Source: Gemmatimonadota bacterium (GTDB lineage Bacteria > Gemmatimonadota > Gemmatimonadetes > Gemmatimonadales > GWC2-71-9). Taken from it: a DNA stretch of 33,671 nucleotides. Under the pieces are notes generated by a model that saw nothing but the letters and a program-made list of their open reading frames with translations, did not search any database and had not been told where the DNA came from. The position numbers and the translations under genes are program-made. How positions within the stretch are numbered: the first letter of the stretch is position 1; each line of letters starts with the position of its first letter. The stretch is from NCBI GenBank assembly GCA_029862925.1, contig JAOTWJ010000018.1:1-33671 (forward strand), given 5' to 3'. This document shows positions 1 to 7,926 of this stretch, piece after piece.

Positions 1-606
1 CGCGACTCCTTCCAGGTTGTCATCCAGGGGTCACCCATGGGGGGTCAGGTGACGGAGCTACGCCGCGAGGGCGGCACGCTGACGTACCGCGAGCAGACGA
101 GCATCCCGATCATCGGCCTGAGGCAGGAATCGAACGTCGTCATGGACGGGGTCACCCTCGACGTGCGGTCGGTCGAGCAGCGCGGCCAGGCCGGCGGGCA
201 GGCCGTCGAGACGCGGGTCGTCGTGCAGGGCGGACGCGCCACGGGTCGGGCCCAGACGCCGGACCCCAGCGGGCAGCCCAAGGTCGTGGAAGTCGACACG
301 ACCCTGGCGGCCGGGACGCTCGAGGTGAATCAGCTCCAGGCCATCGTGCCGGCACTTCCCCTCGCGGACGGGGCGTCATTTACCGTCGCGGTGTTCAACG
401 CATCGGACGCATCCATCAAGCCGTTCACGATCACCGTCGGGGGCGTCGAGGCGATCACGGTCCCGGCCGGGACGTTCCAGGCGTTCAGGGTGTCGCTGGC
501 CGGCGGACGCCTGCCGGTGGTGCTCTACGTGACCGAGCAGCCACCGCGCCGGATCATCCGTGTGGAGGTGATTGGCCAGCCGATCGTGTTCGAGCTGGTT
601 CAGTAG
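1..606 (+). CDS. DUF3108-like protein, C-terminal part (5' end outside window)
   Basis: The frame is open from base 1 and ends with TAG at 604-606, so the gene starts upstream and only about 201 C-terminal residues are visible. An ATG at 37 lies inside the continuing frame and is not taken as the start. The visible part is beta-rich: a stretch on conversion to product ('[18 protein letters not shown]'), a short hydrophobic '[12 protein letters not shown]' strand, then '[13 protein letters not shown]' and a C-terminal strand run. The 'VPAGTFxxxRV' pattern is typical of DUF3108 and related periplasmic beta-barrel-like domains. Function of that family is largely unknown. It converges on the ribosomal protein operon and ends about 40 bases before a strong hairpin. 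Family assignment is by pattern only. Confidence 0.6.
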   Translation, partial: RDSFQVVIQGSPMGGQVTELRREGGTLTYREQTSIPIIGLRQESNVVMDGVTLDVRSVEQRGQAGGQAVETRVVVQGGRATGRAQTPDPSGQPKVVEVDTTLAAGTLEVNQLQAIVPALPLADGASFTVAVFNASDASIKPFTITVGGVEAITVPAGTFQAFRVSLAGGRLPVVLYVTEQPPRRIIRVEVIGQPIVFELVQ

Positions 607-647
607 GCCGACCGATCGGGCGGGGTCGCTTCCCGGCGGCCCGGCCC

Positions 648-694
648 GCAACGAACAGGGGCGACCGGATGAACCGGTCGCCCCTGTTCGTTGC
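648..694. terminator. Bidirectional hairpin terminator between the DUF3108-like gene and rpmA
   Basis: A perfect inverted repeat has arms 648-668 and 674-694: 21 bp without mismatch around a 5-base loop (ATGAA). It lies between two convergent genes, so it can serve both. There is no clear T-tract on either side, so it is a strong hairpin rather than a textbook intrinsic terminator. Confidence 0.75.
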
Positions 695-715
695 TCGGGT
701 GGTTGCCCGCGCCGC

Positions 716-985
716 TCAGGACGCCATGGCCGCCCGGGGATGGACGCTCACGCGGAGCCGCCGACGATCCTTGCGCTCGAAAGTCACCACGCCGTCGATC
801 AGCGCGAACAACGTGTCGTCGCGCCCGCGCCCGACGTTCTTGCCGGGATGGAACTTCGTGCCGCGCTGGCGCACAATGATGTTGCCGGCCCGCGCGAGTT
901 CGCCGCCGAACTTCTTCACCCCCAGGTACTGGGGGTTGGAATCGCGGCCGTTGCGGCTGGAGCCGACGCCCTTCTTGTGTGCCAT
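716..985 (-). CDS. rpmA: 50S ribosomal protein bL27
   Basis: 89 residues beginning [16 protein letters not shown], the classic bL27 N-terminus that reaches the peptidyl transferase centre. The body carries the family signature '[19 protein letters not shown]' and the GRDDTLFA segment. There is no N-terminal cleaved extension of the Firmicutes type. It starts 6 bases after the rplU stop and is the last gene of the rng-rplU-rpmA operon. The C-terminal tail (about ten residues, HPRAAMAS) is a usual variable end. Transcription should end at the 648-694 hairpin. Confidence 0.97.
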   Translation of the reverse strand: MAHKKGVGSSRNGRDSNPQYLGVKKFGGELARAGNIIVRQRGTKFHPGKNVGRGRDDTLFALIDGVVTFERKDRRRLRVSVHPRAAMAS

Positions 986-991
986 GTGTGC

Positions 992-1312
992 CTACCCGCC
1001 GACCTTGACGCCGGTCACCTTGATCTCGGTATAGCGCTGCCGGTGGCCCGTCTTGCGGCGGTAGTTCTTGCGCCGCTTGAAGCGGAACACGTGCAGCTTG
1101 TCGCCCTTCACGTGGCCGACGATCTCCGCGGTCACGTGCGCGCCCTTCACGAGCGGCGTCCCGGCGTGCACCTTCTGGCCGCTCGAGGAAAGCAGCACTT
1201 CCTCGAAGGTGACCTTGCTGCCGGGCTCGCCGTCCATGAGCGGTACCTGGAGCGTGCGGCCCTTTTCGGCCTTGAACTGCTGCCCCTGGGCGCGGAAAAT
1301 GGCGTATGACAT
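992..1312 (-). CDS. rplU: 50S ribosomal protein bL21
   Basis: 106 residues starting [21 protein letters not shown], a full-length bL21. The C-terminal '[14 protein letters not shown]' basic stretch is the rRNA-binding signature of the family, followed by the ITGV-like end (VTGVKVGG). A TTG three codons upstream is open in frame, but the ATG at 1312 gives the normal family start. It sits between rng and rpmA. A 91-base gap to rng contains a 13-bp hairpin, so expression may be partly uncoupled from rng. Confidence 0.97.
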   Translation of the reverse strand: MSYAIFRAQGQQFKAEKGRTLQVPLMDGEPGSKVTFEEVLLSSSGQKVHAGTPLVKGAHVTAEIVGHVKGDKLHVFRFKRRKNYRRKTGHRQRYTEIKVTGVKVGG

Positions 1313-1320
1313 AGACAGCA

Positions 1321-1350
1321 AAGGTACTTAGGGCCTGTCGAGGAGGTCAA
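1321..1350 (-). promoter_or_regulatory. Weak candidate promoter ahead of rplU
   Basis: On the minus strand TTGACC (1345-1350) is followed after 18 bases by TACCTT (1321-1326). The -35 is good and the -10 poor. Transcription would begin almost at the rplU ATG, giving a near-leaderless message, which lowers confidence. Confidence 0.2.
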
Positions 1351-1355
1351 GGGAG

Positions 1356-1386
1356 GGGCGGCGGTCCCTGGAGGGGACCGCCGCCC
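1356..1386 (-). terminator. Intercistronic hairpin between rng and rplU
   Basis: Arms 1356-1368 and 1374-1386 form a perfect 13-bp G+C-only-rich stem with a 5-base loop, 17 bases after the rng stop codon. No T-tract follows on the minus strand. It may be a partial terminator, or a 3'-end stabilising or processing structure that sets the ratio of RNase to ribosomal protein expression. Confidence 0.5.
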
Positions 1387-1403
1387 ACCGCCACACCCGG
1401 GGT

Positions 1404-2924
1404 TCAGGCGACCAGGTACTTGTCCGTCACATCCCGACCGGCCGGCTGGGCCACGAGGCGGAACTCGTCCACCGCGATGATCGGGTCGTCCCGGATCTCC
1501 AGGTCGAGCTTGAGGACCTTGCGAAGGTCCTTGAGGAAGTTGGGCTCCTGCTCCAGCAGGAACAGCGCCACGTCCGGGTGCAGCCGGACGGTCAGTTGCC
1601 GCTCCTTGCTGCCGTGCGCGACCCGCCGCAGGGTGCGCTCCAGCCGGCCCACCACCACCTCCGGCCGAAACACCCGGCCGGTGCCGCTGCACGACGGACA
1701 GGGATTCGTCATCGAGTGCCACAGCGACGGCCGCACCCGTTGCCGGGTCATCTCGATCAGGCCCAGGTCCGAGACTTCGAAGGCGCGGGTGCGCGCCCGG
1801 TCGCGGCCCAGGTGCGTGCGCATCTCGTGCAGCACCCGGTCGCGGTTGCCCTGCGACTCCATGTCGATGAAATCGATCACGATGATCCCGCCGATGTCGC
1901 GCAGCCGCAACTGGCGCGTGATCTCTCGGGTGGCCTCGAGGTTCGTCTTGAGGATCGTCTTCTCCGGGTCCTTCTTGCCCGTATACCGGCCCGTGTTCAC
2001 GTCGATCGAGACGAGGGCCTCCGTGGGCTCGATGATCAGATACCCGCCCGTGGGAAGATCGACGCGGCGCTTGTACAGGTTCGCGATCTCGGACTCGATC
2101 TCGAACTTGTCGAACAGTGGCGTGGCGTCCTCGTACAGCGTGATGCGCTCCAGAAGGTCCGGATCCACCTGTTCCAGATAGCGGCGGATCTCCTCATAGA
2201 GGTCCCGCACGTCCACGTACAGTCGGTCCACGTTCTCGCTGAAGAGATCACGGATGATCCCGCTCGTGAGCGATGCCTCGCGCTGCACGAGCGCCGGCGG
2301 CCGGACGAAGGTGGCTTTGCGCTTGATCTTCTTCCACAAGGCGAGCAACGACTTGAGCTCGCGCTTGAGATCGTCCTGCGTGATGTCCTCGGCGACCGTC
2401 CGGACGATGACGCCGCCGGAGTCCTTGGGCATCAGGCCGGCCACCATCTGGCGCAGCCGCGCCCGCTCCTCCCGGTTCTCGATCTTGCGGCTGACCCCGA
2501 CCTTGGAGGCGTAGGGCATGTACACCAGGAACCGGCCGGGCAGCGACACCTGGGTGGTGACGCGTGGGCCTTTGGACGAGATCGGCTCCTTGGTGACCTG
2601 CACCAGGATGGTCTCGCCCCGCTTCACCGCGTCCTGGATGTTGGGGAGCTTGCCGCGCCGCTTGCCGTTGTCGTCGTCCTCGAGCTCGTCTTCGTCCGGC
2701 TCGATCAGGTCCGACGCGTGGAGAAAGGCGCTTTTCTCGGTGCCAATGTCAACGAACGCGGCCTGGATGCCGGGCAGCACCGCTTCGACCCGACCCCGGT
2801 AGATGTTGCCGACGCTCCGACGGAGTTCCGGTCGGTCGACCAGCAACTCGACCAACCGGTCGTCTTCCAGGATGGCCACGCGCGTCTCGCGCTGCCCTCC
2901 GGTAATCAGGATTTCGCGCTTCAC
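1404..2924 (-). CDS. rng: Ribonuclease G/E family endoribonuclease
   Basis: 506 residues. Single-strand endoribonuclease of the RNase E/G family, acting in rRNA maturation and mRNA decay. An S1-like domain follows the N-terminus (GNIYRGRVEAVLPGIQAAFVDIG). The DNase I-like catalytic domain shows the two metal-binding aspartates in 'SIDVNTGR' and 'VIDFIDM'. The Zn-link cysteines are in 'PCPSCSGTGR'. The length fits RNase G without the long RNase E degradosome tail. A GTG start at 2924 is chosen because AGAGGAAA lies 8 bases upstream and the protein then begins MKREILI as in homologues; the frame is open further upstream but that part is not RNase-like. It heads an operon with rplU and rpmA, a gene order seen in several phyla. 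Confidence 0.93.
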   Translation of the reverse strand: MKREILITGGQRETRVAILEDDRLVELLVDRPELRRSVGNIYRGRVEAVLPGIQAAFVDIGTEKSAFLHASDLIEPDEDELEDDDNGKRRGKLPNIQDAVKRGETILVQVTKEPISSKGPRVTTQVSLPGRFLVYMPYASKVGVSRKIENREERARLRQMVAGLMPKDSGGVIVRTVAEDITQDDLKRELKSLLALWKKIKRKATFVRPPALVQREASLTSGIIRDLFSENVDRLYVDVRDLYEEIRRYLEQVDPDLLERITLYEDATPLFDKFEIESEIANLYKRRVDLPTGGYLIIEPTEALVSIDVNTGRYTGKKDPEKTILKTNLEATREITRQLRLRDIGGIIVIDFIDMESQGNRDRVLHEMRTHLGRDRARTRAFEVSDLGLIEMTRQRVRPSLWHSMTNPCPSCSGTGRVFRPEVVVGRLERTLRRVAHGSKERQLTVRLHPDVALFLLEQEPNFLKDLRKVLKLDLEIRDDPIIAVDEFRLVAQPAGRDVTDKYLVA

Positions 2925-3026
2925 GTAGGATTTCCTCTGTTCTCCGGCACGGCGCACCACCCGCGGGGCCCAGCGGCACCCGTCGTGGCTCCGACGCGGG
3001 ACGGCCCGCGCCCGAGCACGCACGAA

Positions 3027-3047
3027 CGGGGGGCAACCTGCCCCCCG
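3027..3047 (-). other. Leader hairpin in the rng 5' untranslated region
   Basis: Arms 3027-3035 and 3039-3047 form a 9-bp stem with a run of six G:C pairs and a 3-base loop. It lies in the roughly 165-nt leader between the predicted rng promoter and its start codon. A role in RNase autoregulation is inference. Confidence 0.4.
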
Positions 3048-3097
3048 CGCGAAGCGCTCCGGCCAAGGTTTCGAAACTGGTGGAAGTCACGGTTGTA

Positions 3098-3126
3098 AGG
3101 ATATGCAAATTAGGAACTTACGTCAA
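3098..3126 (-). promoter_or_regulatory. Promoter of the rng-rplU-rpmA operon
   Basis: On the minus strand TTGACG (3121-3126) and TATCCT (3098-3103) are separated by exactly 17 bases, in a locally A+T-rich patch that stands out from its surroundings. The start site would be near 3091, leaving a leader of about 165 nt before the rng GTG at 2924. Confidence 0.6.
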
Positions 3127-3137
3127 CACCCATTACG

Positions 3138-4361
3138 TCAGTCGATGAGGTCGCCCAACAGGCTCCGGGCGATCACGATCCGCTGGATCTCACTCGTGCC
3201 TTCGCCGATCTCGCACACCTTCGCGTCCCGCATCATCCGTTCCACCGGATAGTCCGCGGTGTAGCCGTAGCCTCCGTGGAGCTGGACGGCGGCTGTGGTG
3301 GCCCGCATGGCGAGTTCCGAGGCGTACAGCTTGGCCATGGCCGCTTCGGTCTTGTGGGCCTTGCCCTGCTGGTACAACCAGGCGGCGTGGTAGACCAGAT
3401 GCCGGGCGGCCTGCAGCTCGGTGGCCATGTCCGCCAGCTGGAAGTGCACGCCTTGGAACGAGGCGATCGGTCGCTCGAACTGCCGGCGCGTCGACGTGTA
3501 GCCGACGGCTTCGTCGAGCGCGCCCTGCGCAATGCCGAGCGCCAAGGCCCCGATCCCGATCCGGCCGGAATCGAGGGTGGAAAGGAAATTCCGGAATCCC
3601 TGCCCCAGCTCCCCCAGCATGTGTTCCTTCGGGACGACGGCATCCTCGAAGATCAGCTCACGCGTGTCGGATGCCCGCCATCCCATCTTTTCTTCCTTCT
3701 TGCCGGCCTTGACCCCTGGAGTCTTCGGCAGATCGGGGTCGTGCCCGATCCCGACCGCGCGCGTGGCGTCGAGGTCGACGGTGTCCTTGGTGACGATGAA
3801 CGACGTGATGCCGTCGTTCCGCTTCTCGGGGTGGGGATCGGTGCGTGCCGTGACGACGAAGATCTCCCCCACGCCGGCGTGCGTGATGAAGATCTTGGAG
3901 CCGCGCAGCACATAGTGGTCGCCGCGGTCTTCGGCGACCGTCTTCGTGCCGCCGGCATCGGAGCCGGCGTCGGTCTCCGTCAGCCCGAACCCGCCCAGCA
4001 CCCGGCCCTGCGCCAGCAGCGGGACGAATTGCCGTCGCTGTTCGTCTGAGCCGAACTGGACGATGGGGGACGTGCCGAGCGTGGTATGCGCGGACACCGT
4101 GATCGCGTGGCTGGCGTCGACCCGCGCCAGCTCCTCGATCAGCAGGATGTAGGAGAGGTAGTCCATCCCGGCCCCGCCGAGGTCCTCGGGCCACGGCGCC
4201 CCGAGAAAGCCCAGCTCGGCCATCTGCTTGACGGTGGCCCACGGAAACCGCTGGTCTCGGTCGAGCTCACGCGCTACCGGGCGAATCTCCCGCTCGGCGA
4301 AATCCCGAACGATTTCGCGGACCTGGTGGTGTTCGTCGCACAGGTAGGGAAAGTCAGGCAT
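3138..4361 (-). CDS. Acyl-CoA dehydrogenase
   Basis: 407 residues. FAD-dependent alpha,beta-dehydrogenation of an acyl-CoA, passing electrons to ETF. The N-terminal helical domain begins [21 protein letters not shown]. The middle beta domain has the FAD-binding '[13 protein letters not shown]'. The C-terminal helical domain has '[12 protein letters not shown]' and ends with the '[17 protein letters not shown]' and 'GEGTSEIQ' signatures, the latter at the usual catalytic Glu-Gly-Thr site. An insertion of about 25 residues lies in the middle domain around '[13 protein letters not shown]'. ATG 4361 is chosen over an upstream open extension that looks non-family. Substrate chain length cannot be read from sequence. 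It stands between the rng promoter and the floA operon; 83 bases separate it from the gene upstream. Confidence 0.93.
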   Translation of the reverse strand: MPDFPYLCDEHHQVREIVRDFAEREIRPVARELDRDQRFPWATVKQMAELGFLGAPWPEDLGGAGMDYLSYILLIEELARVDASHAITVSAHTTLGTSPIVQFGSDEQRRQFVPLLAQGRVLGGFGLTETDAGSDAGGTKTVAEDRGDHYVLRGSKIFITHAGVGEIFVVTARTDPHPEKRNDGITSFIVTKDTVDLDATRAVGIGHDPDLPKTPGVKAGKKEEKMGWRASDTRELIFEDAVVPKEHMLGELGQGFRNFLSTLDSGRIGIGALALGIAQGALDEAVGYTSTRRQFERPIASFQGVHFQLADMATELQAARHLVYHAAWLYQQGKAHKTEAAMAKLYASELAMRATTAAVQLHGGYGYTADYPVERMMRDAKVCEIGEGTSEIQRIVIARSLLGDLID

Positions 4362-4383
4362 GCAGGGAAGATAACCGGCGGAT

Positions 4384-4410
4384 GGGCGGTTGGGCGGCCG
4401 GGCGGGTGGG
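4384..4410 (+). other. G-quadruplex motif upstream of the acyl-CoA dehydrogenase gene
   Basis: Five G3 runs with loops of 5, 5, 1 and 1 bases fit the canonical quadruplex pattern. The G-rich strand is the template strand for the minus-strand acyl-CoA dehydrogenase, whose start codon is 23 bases away. Confidence 0.45.
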
Positions 4411-4444
4411 AGCACGGGCTCTCGGTCGGGTGGGGTCTGCGTCC

Positions 4445-4942
4445 CTAGCGCATGCTCACCGGTGGAGCGAGGATCTCACTCCAGATGACGGCGCGCCGGA
4501 GATCCCGATTGGTGATCGGCGCCGGGGCCGGAGGGGGAGCCGGGGCGGGAGCGTCAAGGTACTTCTCGTGGAACCGGACGTGGCTCTTCCCTCCGGCGGG
4601 TTCGAGCGTCTCGACGGACGCCGTCCCGCGGTCTAGTCCCTCCATCCATAACGCGCTTTCCTCGACCTCGAGCGTCTCGAGGCTCACCGCCTCGTCGGGG
4701 TCGGGCACGCGCGCGGGCGGCGGTACCAACCCGCCCTGGGCCGCCTGCTCGAGCTGCTCGAGCAGGTCCCGCAACGCACCGCGCGGTTGGGGCGCCGCCC
4801 GGGACGGCGGGCGCGCCGCCGGCCTGGCCGGGCGCGCCTGAGGCCGCCGCGTGGGCGGCGACGGCTTCTTCTTCTTACGGCTTCCGAGGATGCCGAAAAG
4901 GATGAACGCCAGCGCGAGCAACAGCTCGAAGTAGTCGCCCAC
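4445..4942 (-). CDS. Hypothetical membrane-anchored, Pro/Ala-rich protein downstream of floA
   Basis: 165 residues of no family I recognise. An N-terminal hydrophobic helix (about residues 4-20, [17 protein letters not shown]) is followed by a Lys cluster (RKKKK). This predicts a single-pass protein with a cytoplasmic tail. Residues 25-55 are Pro/Arg/Ala-rich and probably disordered. A short acidic, amphipathic stretch ([14 protein letters not shown]) follows and the C-terminus is again proline-rich. The start is a GTG at 4942, only 3 bases after the floA stop, so it is almost certainly co-translated with nfeD and floA. In Bacillus a third small gene (yqfB) also follows yqeZ-yqfA, but I see no sequence basis to equate them. 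Confidence 0.7.
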   Translation of the reverse strand: MGDYFELLLALAFILFGILGSRKKKKPSPPTRRPQARPARPAARPPSRAAPQPRGALRDLLEQLEQAAQGGLVPPPARVPDPDEAVSLETLEVEESALWMEGLDRGTASVETLEPAGGKSHVRFHEKYLDAPAPAPPPAPAPITNRDLRRAVIWSEILAPPVSMR

Positions 4943-4945
4943 GGC

Positions 4946-5944
4946 TCAGCTTCCCGGCTTTGCCTCGGGCGTACCGCCGCGCGCGATGCTGTCGCGCATG
5001 GCGGTATCGCTCTCGACGTTCCGGTAGCGCATGTAGTCCATCACCCCCAGCCGGCCGTTGCGGAACGCCTCAGCCAACGCAAGCGGGACCTGCGCTTCCG
5101 CCTCGACCACCTTCGCGCGCATCTCCTGGGTCTTGGCCTTCATCTCCTGCTCCGAGGCCACGGCCATGGCGCGCCGCTCCTCGGCCTTGGCCTGCGCGAT
5201 CCGCTTGTCGGCCTCCGCCTGATCCGTCTGCAGCTCCGCCCCGATGTTCTTGCCGACATCCACGTCGGCGATATCGATGGAGAGGATCTCGAACGCCGTG
5301 CCACTGTCGAGCCCCTTGGCCAGCACGGTCTTGGAGATGTTGTCGGGATTCTCCAGCACTGCCTTGTGCGACGCGGAGGAACCGATCGTCGACACGATGC
5401 CCTCGCCCACCCGCGCGAGGATCGTCTCCTCCCCGGCGCCACCCACCAGCCGGTTGATGTTGGCGCGCACCGTGACGCGAGCCAGCGCGATCAGCTGAAT
5501 GCCGTCCTTGGCCATCGCGGCCACCTTCGGCGTCTGAATCACCTTCGGGTTCACGGAGACCTGGACGGCCTCTAGCACGTCGCGCCCCGCGAGGTCGATG
5601 GCCGTGGCGCGGTTGAACGGCAGCTCGATGCCGGCCTTGTCCGCGGAGATCAGGGCCTTGATGACGCGGTCGACGTTGCCGCCGGCGAGGTAGTGGGCCT
5701 CGAGCAAGTTGATGTCGAGCTTGAGTCCGGCCTTGGTGGCGGTGATCAGGGGCCGTACGACCGCCGCTGGACTGACCTTCCGCAGGCGCATCCCCACGAG
5801 CGTCGTGAGGCCGACATGGACACCGGCGGCGAGCGCCTCGATCCAGAGCCCGACCGGGATGAAGTACACGAACAGGCTGAAGAGGACGATCGCCGCGGCG
5901 ACGAGCCCCAGTATCAGGAACGGGCCCATATCGGTCAGCTGCAT
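4946..5944 (-). CDS. floA: Flotillin-like protein FloA
   Basis: 332 residues, the usual FloA (YqfA, UPF0365) length. A hydrophobic N-terminal membrane hairpin spans about residues 8-38. The SPFH-type domain follows, with the characteristic '[28 protein letters not shown]' region (only part quoted) and '[18 protein letters not shown]'. A Glu/Ala-rich coiled coil lies at roughly residues 235-285. The family organises functional membrane microdomains. It lies 55 bases downstream of nfeD and directly before a small membrane protein gene, the widely conserved nfeD-floA pairing. Confidence 0.95.
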   Translation of the reverse strand: MQLTDMGPFLILGLVAAAIVLFSLFVYFIPVGLWIEALAAGVHVGLTTLVGMRLRKVSPAAVVRPLITATKAGLKLDINLLEAHYLAGGNVDRVIKALISADKAGIELPFNRATAIDLAGRDVLEAVQVSVNPKVIQTPKVAAMAKDGIQLIALARVTVRANINRLVGGAGEETILARVGEGIVSTIGSSASHKAVLENPDNISKTVLAKGLDSGTAFEILSIDIADVDVGKNIGAELQTDQAEADKRIAQAKAEERRAMAVASEQEMKAKTQEMRAKVVEAEAQVPLALAEAFRNGRLGVMDYMRYRNVESDTAMRDSIARGGTPEAKPGS

Positions 5945-5999
5945 GAGGACTCCTTTGCGAATCCCGCGCTACGGGTGATACGCGCCGGTGATCGCGCCA

Positions 6000-7315
6000 C
6001 TAGCCGTCCCCGGGGAGCACGACCAGGCGATACCCGTCGGCGCGCACGACGCGGATGGGTTGGCCTCGGGCCACGAAGCCAGCCTCGCACACGACGTCGA
6101 CACGTTCGCCGCCGAACTGCCCGGTGCCCGAGGGATGGAGATCGGTCAGTGCCACGCCCTCCTGTCCCACGAGTTCCGGTCGCGCCGCCGCCGACACGTA
6201 GCCCTCGTCCCGGTTCTGCGCGGCGCGGAGGAAGATGCCGTGCCAGCGGTTGCTCGTGGGGAGATTACGGACGAGCAGGTAGATCGCTGCCACCACGATC
6301 CCGACCGTGGCCGCCAGGATGGCGGAGGCGCGGGCGAAATCCGTCCACGTCGGGAGATTCCCGATGAGCGCGAGGAAGATCGCGGTCCCGACGCAGGCGA
6401 TGCTGATCACCCCGGCGATGCCGAACCCCGGCACGATGAACACCTCGATGCCCAGCGCCACGAGGCCCGCCCCCAGCAGAATCAACTCTTCCCAGCCCGC
6501 GAGGCCAATGATGAGATGACTCCCGAAGAAGGCCCCCAGCGAGGCCAGGCCGACGATGCCGGCCAGGCCGAACGACGGCGTCTTGATTTCGATCATGAGC
6601 CCCAGCACGCCGATCGACAGCAGGAGCGGAGCCACGATGGGGTTCGACAGAAACCGCACGAGGGACTCCGCCCAGTTGGCGGTCGGGCGTACGACCTCCA
6701 CGCCCGACAGGCGAGCCGTTCGAGCACGTCGCTGAAGCCCGTGACTTCGACGGCATACCCGACCCGCTCGGCTTCCGCGGCCGTGAGCGTGAGCAGTTTG
6801 CCTTCCTCGACGACGCCGGGAACCTCGAGCGTCTCGTCCACCATTGACTCAGCGATGCGGGGATCGAGCCCGCGACGCTCGGCAAGCGCGCGGAACTGCG
6901 CCCGCATCACGCTCTGCGCCTTCTCGGAAACCTTGCTGCCCGCCGCGTCGACGACGGTGGAGGCGCCGAACGACGCTTCCTTCGCCATGAACACGGAGTC
7001 GGTTGCGACGGCGATCAGGGCCCCGGCGGAAATGGCCCGGGGATCGATGAACGCGTACACCGGAATCTCGGCGGCCGTGATCGCGTCCACGATCTGGAGC
7101 GCGGCATCCACGCGTCCACCGAGGGTGTTGATGTCGAGAATGACCGCGCGGCCGCCCGCCGCCTCCGCCTCGGCGATCGCCCGGCGAATGAACGGCGCAA
7201 TGCCCAGTTCGATCGTGCCGGTCACAGGCACCCGATACACCACGGGATCCTGTGCCGCGGCGGGCGCGGCGGCGGCGGCGGTCAGGAGAAGCGCTGGGAG
7301 CAAACGACGGGACAC
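6000..7315 (-). pseudogene. nfeD: NfeD family membrane serine protease, interrupted by a frameshift
   Basis: Two frames together make a full-length NfeD of about 440 residues. The first (7315 to about 6710) has a signal peptide (SRRLLPALLLTAAAAAPAAAQ) and a ClpP/crotonase-like protease domain. That domain contains the likely nucleophile Ser in 'AISAG' and a Lys in 'KVSEKAQSVMRAQ' as general base. The second (about 6710 to 6000) has the multi-span membrane domain beginning 'EVVRPTANWAESLVRF' and the C-terminal OB-fold. The frame changes near 6710; restoring one base gives 'LSGVEVVRP', as expected. The site is not in a homopolymer. GTG 7315 is preferred because GGGGAGG lies just upstream; an ATG at 7339 is also open. 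It could be a true frameshift, an assembly indel or, less likely, programmed. Its partner floA is intact. Confidence 0.85.
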
Positions 7316-7362
7316 CACGGCCTCCCCGGCAATGGGCATGCTGAATACTAGAAGTCCGGGGA

Positions 7363-7399
7363 GCCGAGCGGTAGGACCGGTGTCCGGCCGGGGCTCGGC
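7363..7399 (-). terminator. Possible terminator after the small lipoprotein gene
   Basis: A 7-bp outer stem (7363-7369 with 7393-7399) encloses a small 4-bp hairpin (7374-7385). It begins right after the stop codon at 7401-7403 and lies before the nfeD start. There is no T-tract, so this is tentative. Confidence 0.35.
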
Positions 7400-7400
7400 G

Positions 7401-7829
7401 CTAGACCCTCCGCAGCACGATCGTGTTCAGCGGCCCAGCCGGCTCGATCCGGTACGACAGCGTGATGCGATCGCCGTCCACGGGCCCCTCGAGCGTCACA
7501 TCGGCGAACAGGGTGATCGTGATGCGCTTGGCGGTCTCGTCCACGACGTAGGCGCAATCGCCGGCGTCGATGGAGCTGACGTTCCCGTCGACCTGCGCCG
7601 TCTCCGTGCATTGCCCGAGGTCCAGGAAGGTCCACCGTTCCCACTGAACGGCCAGGGTGAAGGTGTCGGTGGTCGCGTAGATGCGCACGGCGCCGGGAAG
7701 CCGCTGGCCGTTGATGGACTCGGTTTCCCACGCCGCGACGACATCCTCCACGCTGAACGCGTCGCCGCAGTTGGAGACCGCCGCGACGCCGAGGAGTCCG
7801 ATGCCGAGCCACAGCAAAGTCCGCCGCAT
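7401..7829 (-). CDS. Hypothetical small exported protein, possible lipoprotein
   Basis: 142 residues. MRRTLLWLGIGLLGVAAVSNCGD is a signal peptide; the Cys after 'AVSN' is a possible but weak lipobox. The mature part is a small beta-rich domain with several T/D-rich strands and two further Cys (GQCTE and GDCAY) that could form a disulfide. This resembles small calycin-like or lipocalin-like domains found after lipoboxes, but I do not recognise a family. Start ATG 7829 has an excellent GGAGGT 6 bases upstream; the longer open extension is rejected. It lies between recQ and nfeD, with 85 bases to nfeD holding a possible terminator. Confidence 0.75.
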   Translation of the reverse strand: MRRTLLWLGIGLLGVAAVSNCGDAFSVEDVVAAWETESINGQRLPGAVRIYATTDTFTLAVQWERWTFLDLGQCTETAQVDGNVSSIDAGDCAYVVDETAKRITITLFADVTLEGPVDGDRITLSYRIEPAGPLNTIVLRRV

Positions 7830-7926
7830 GTTCCACCTCCGGGGCCAGGGGATCACGTGGACGCCGGGGCGCCGTCCAGGAGTGCGCCGCCGCTCGGCGA
7901 TCCGGATCGAGTGTGGCATGGCCGGG

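Noticed and set aside
1578-3098. Open frame of about 500 codons on the plus strand opposite rng
   Set aside because: It mirrors rng, has no recognisable motif and a skewed composition (Leu/Arg/His/Asp-rich); a GC-driven shadow.
7860-7926. Promoter-like TTGACC near the recQ stop for the small lipoprotein gene
   Set aside because: No acceptable -10 follows at 16-18 bases; kept out of the feature list.
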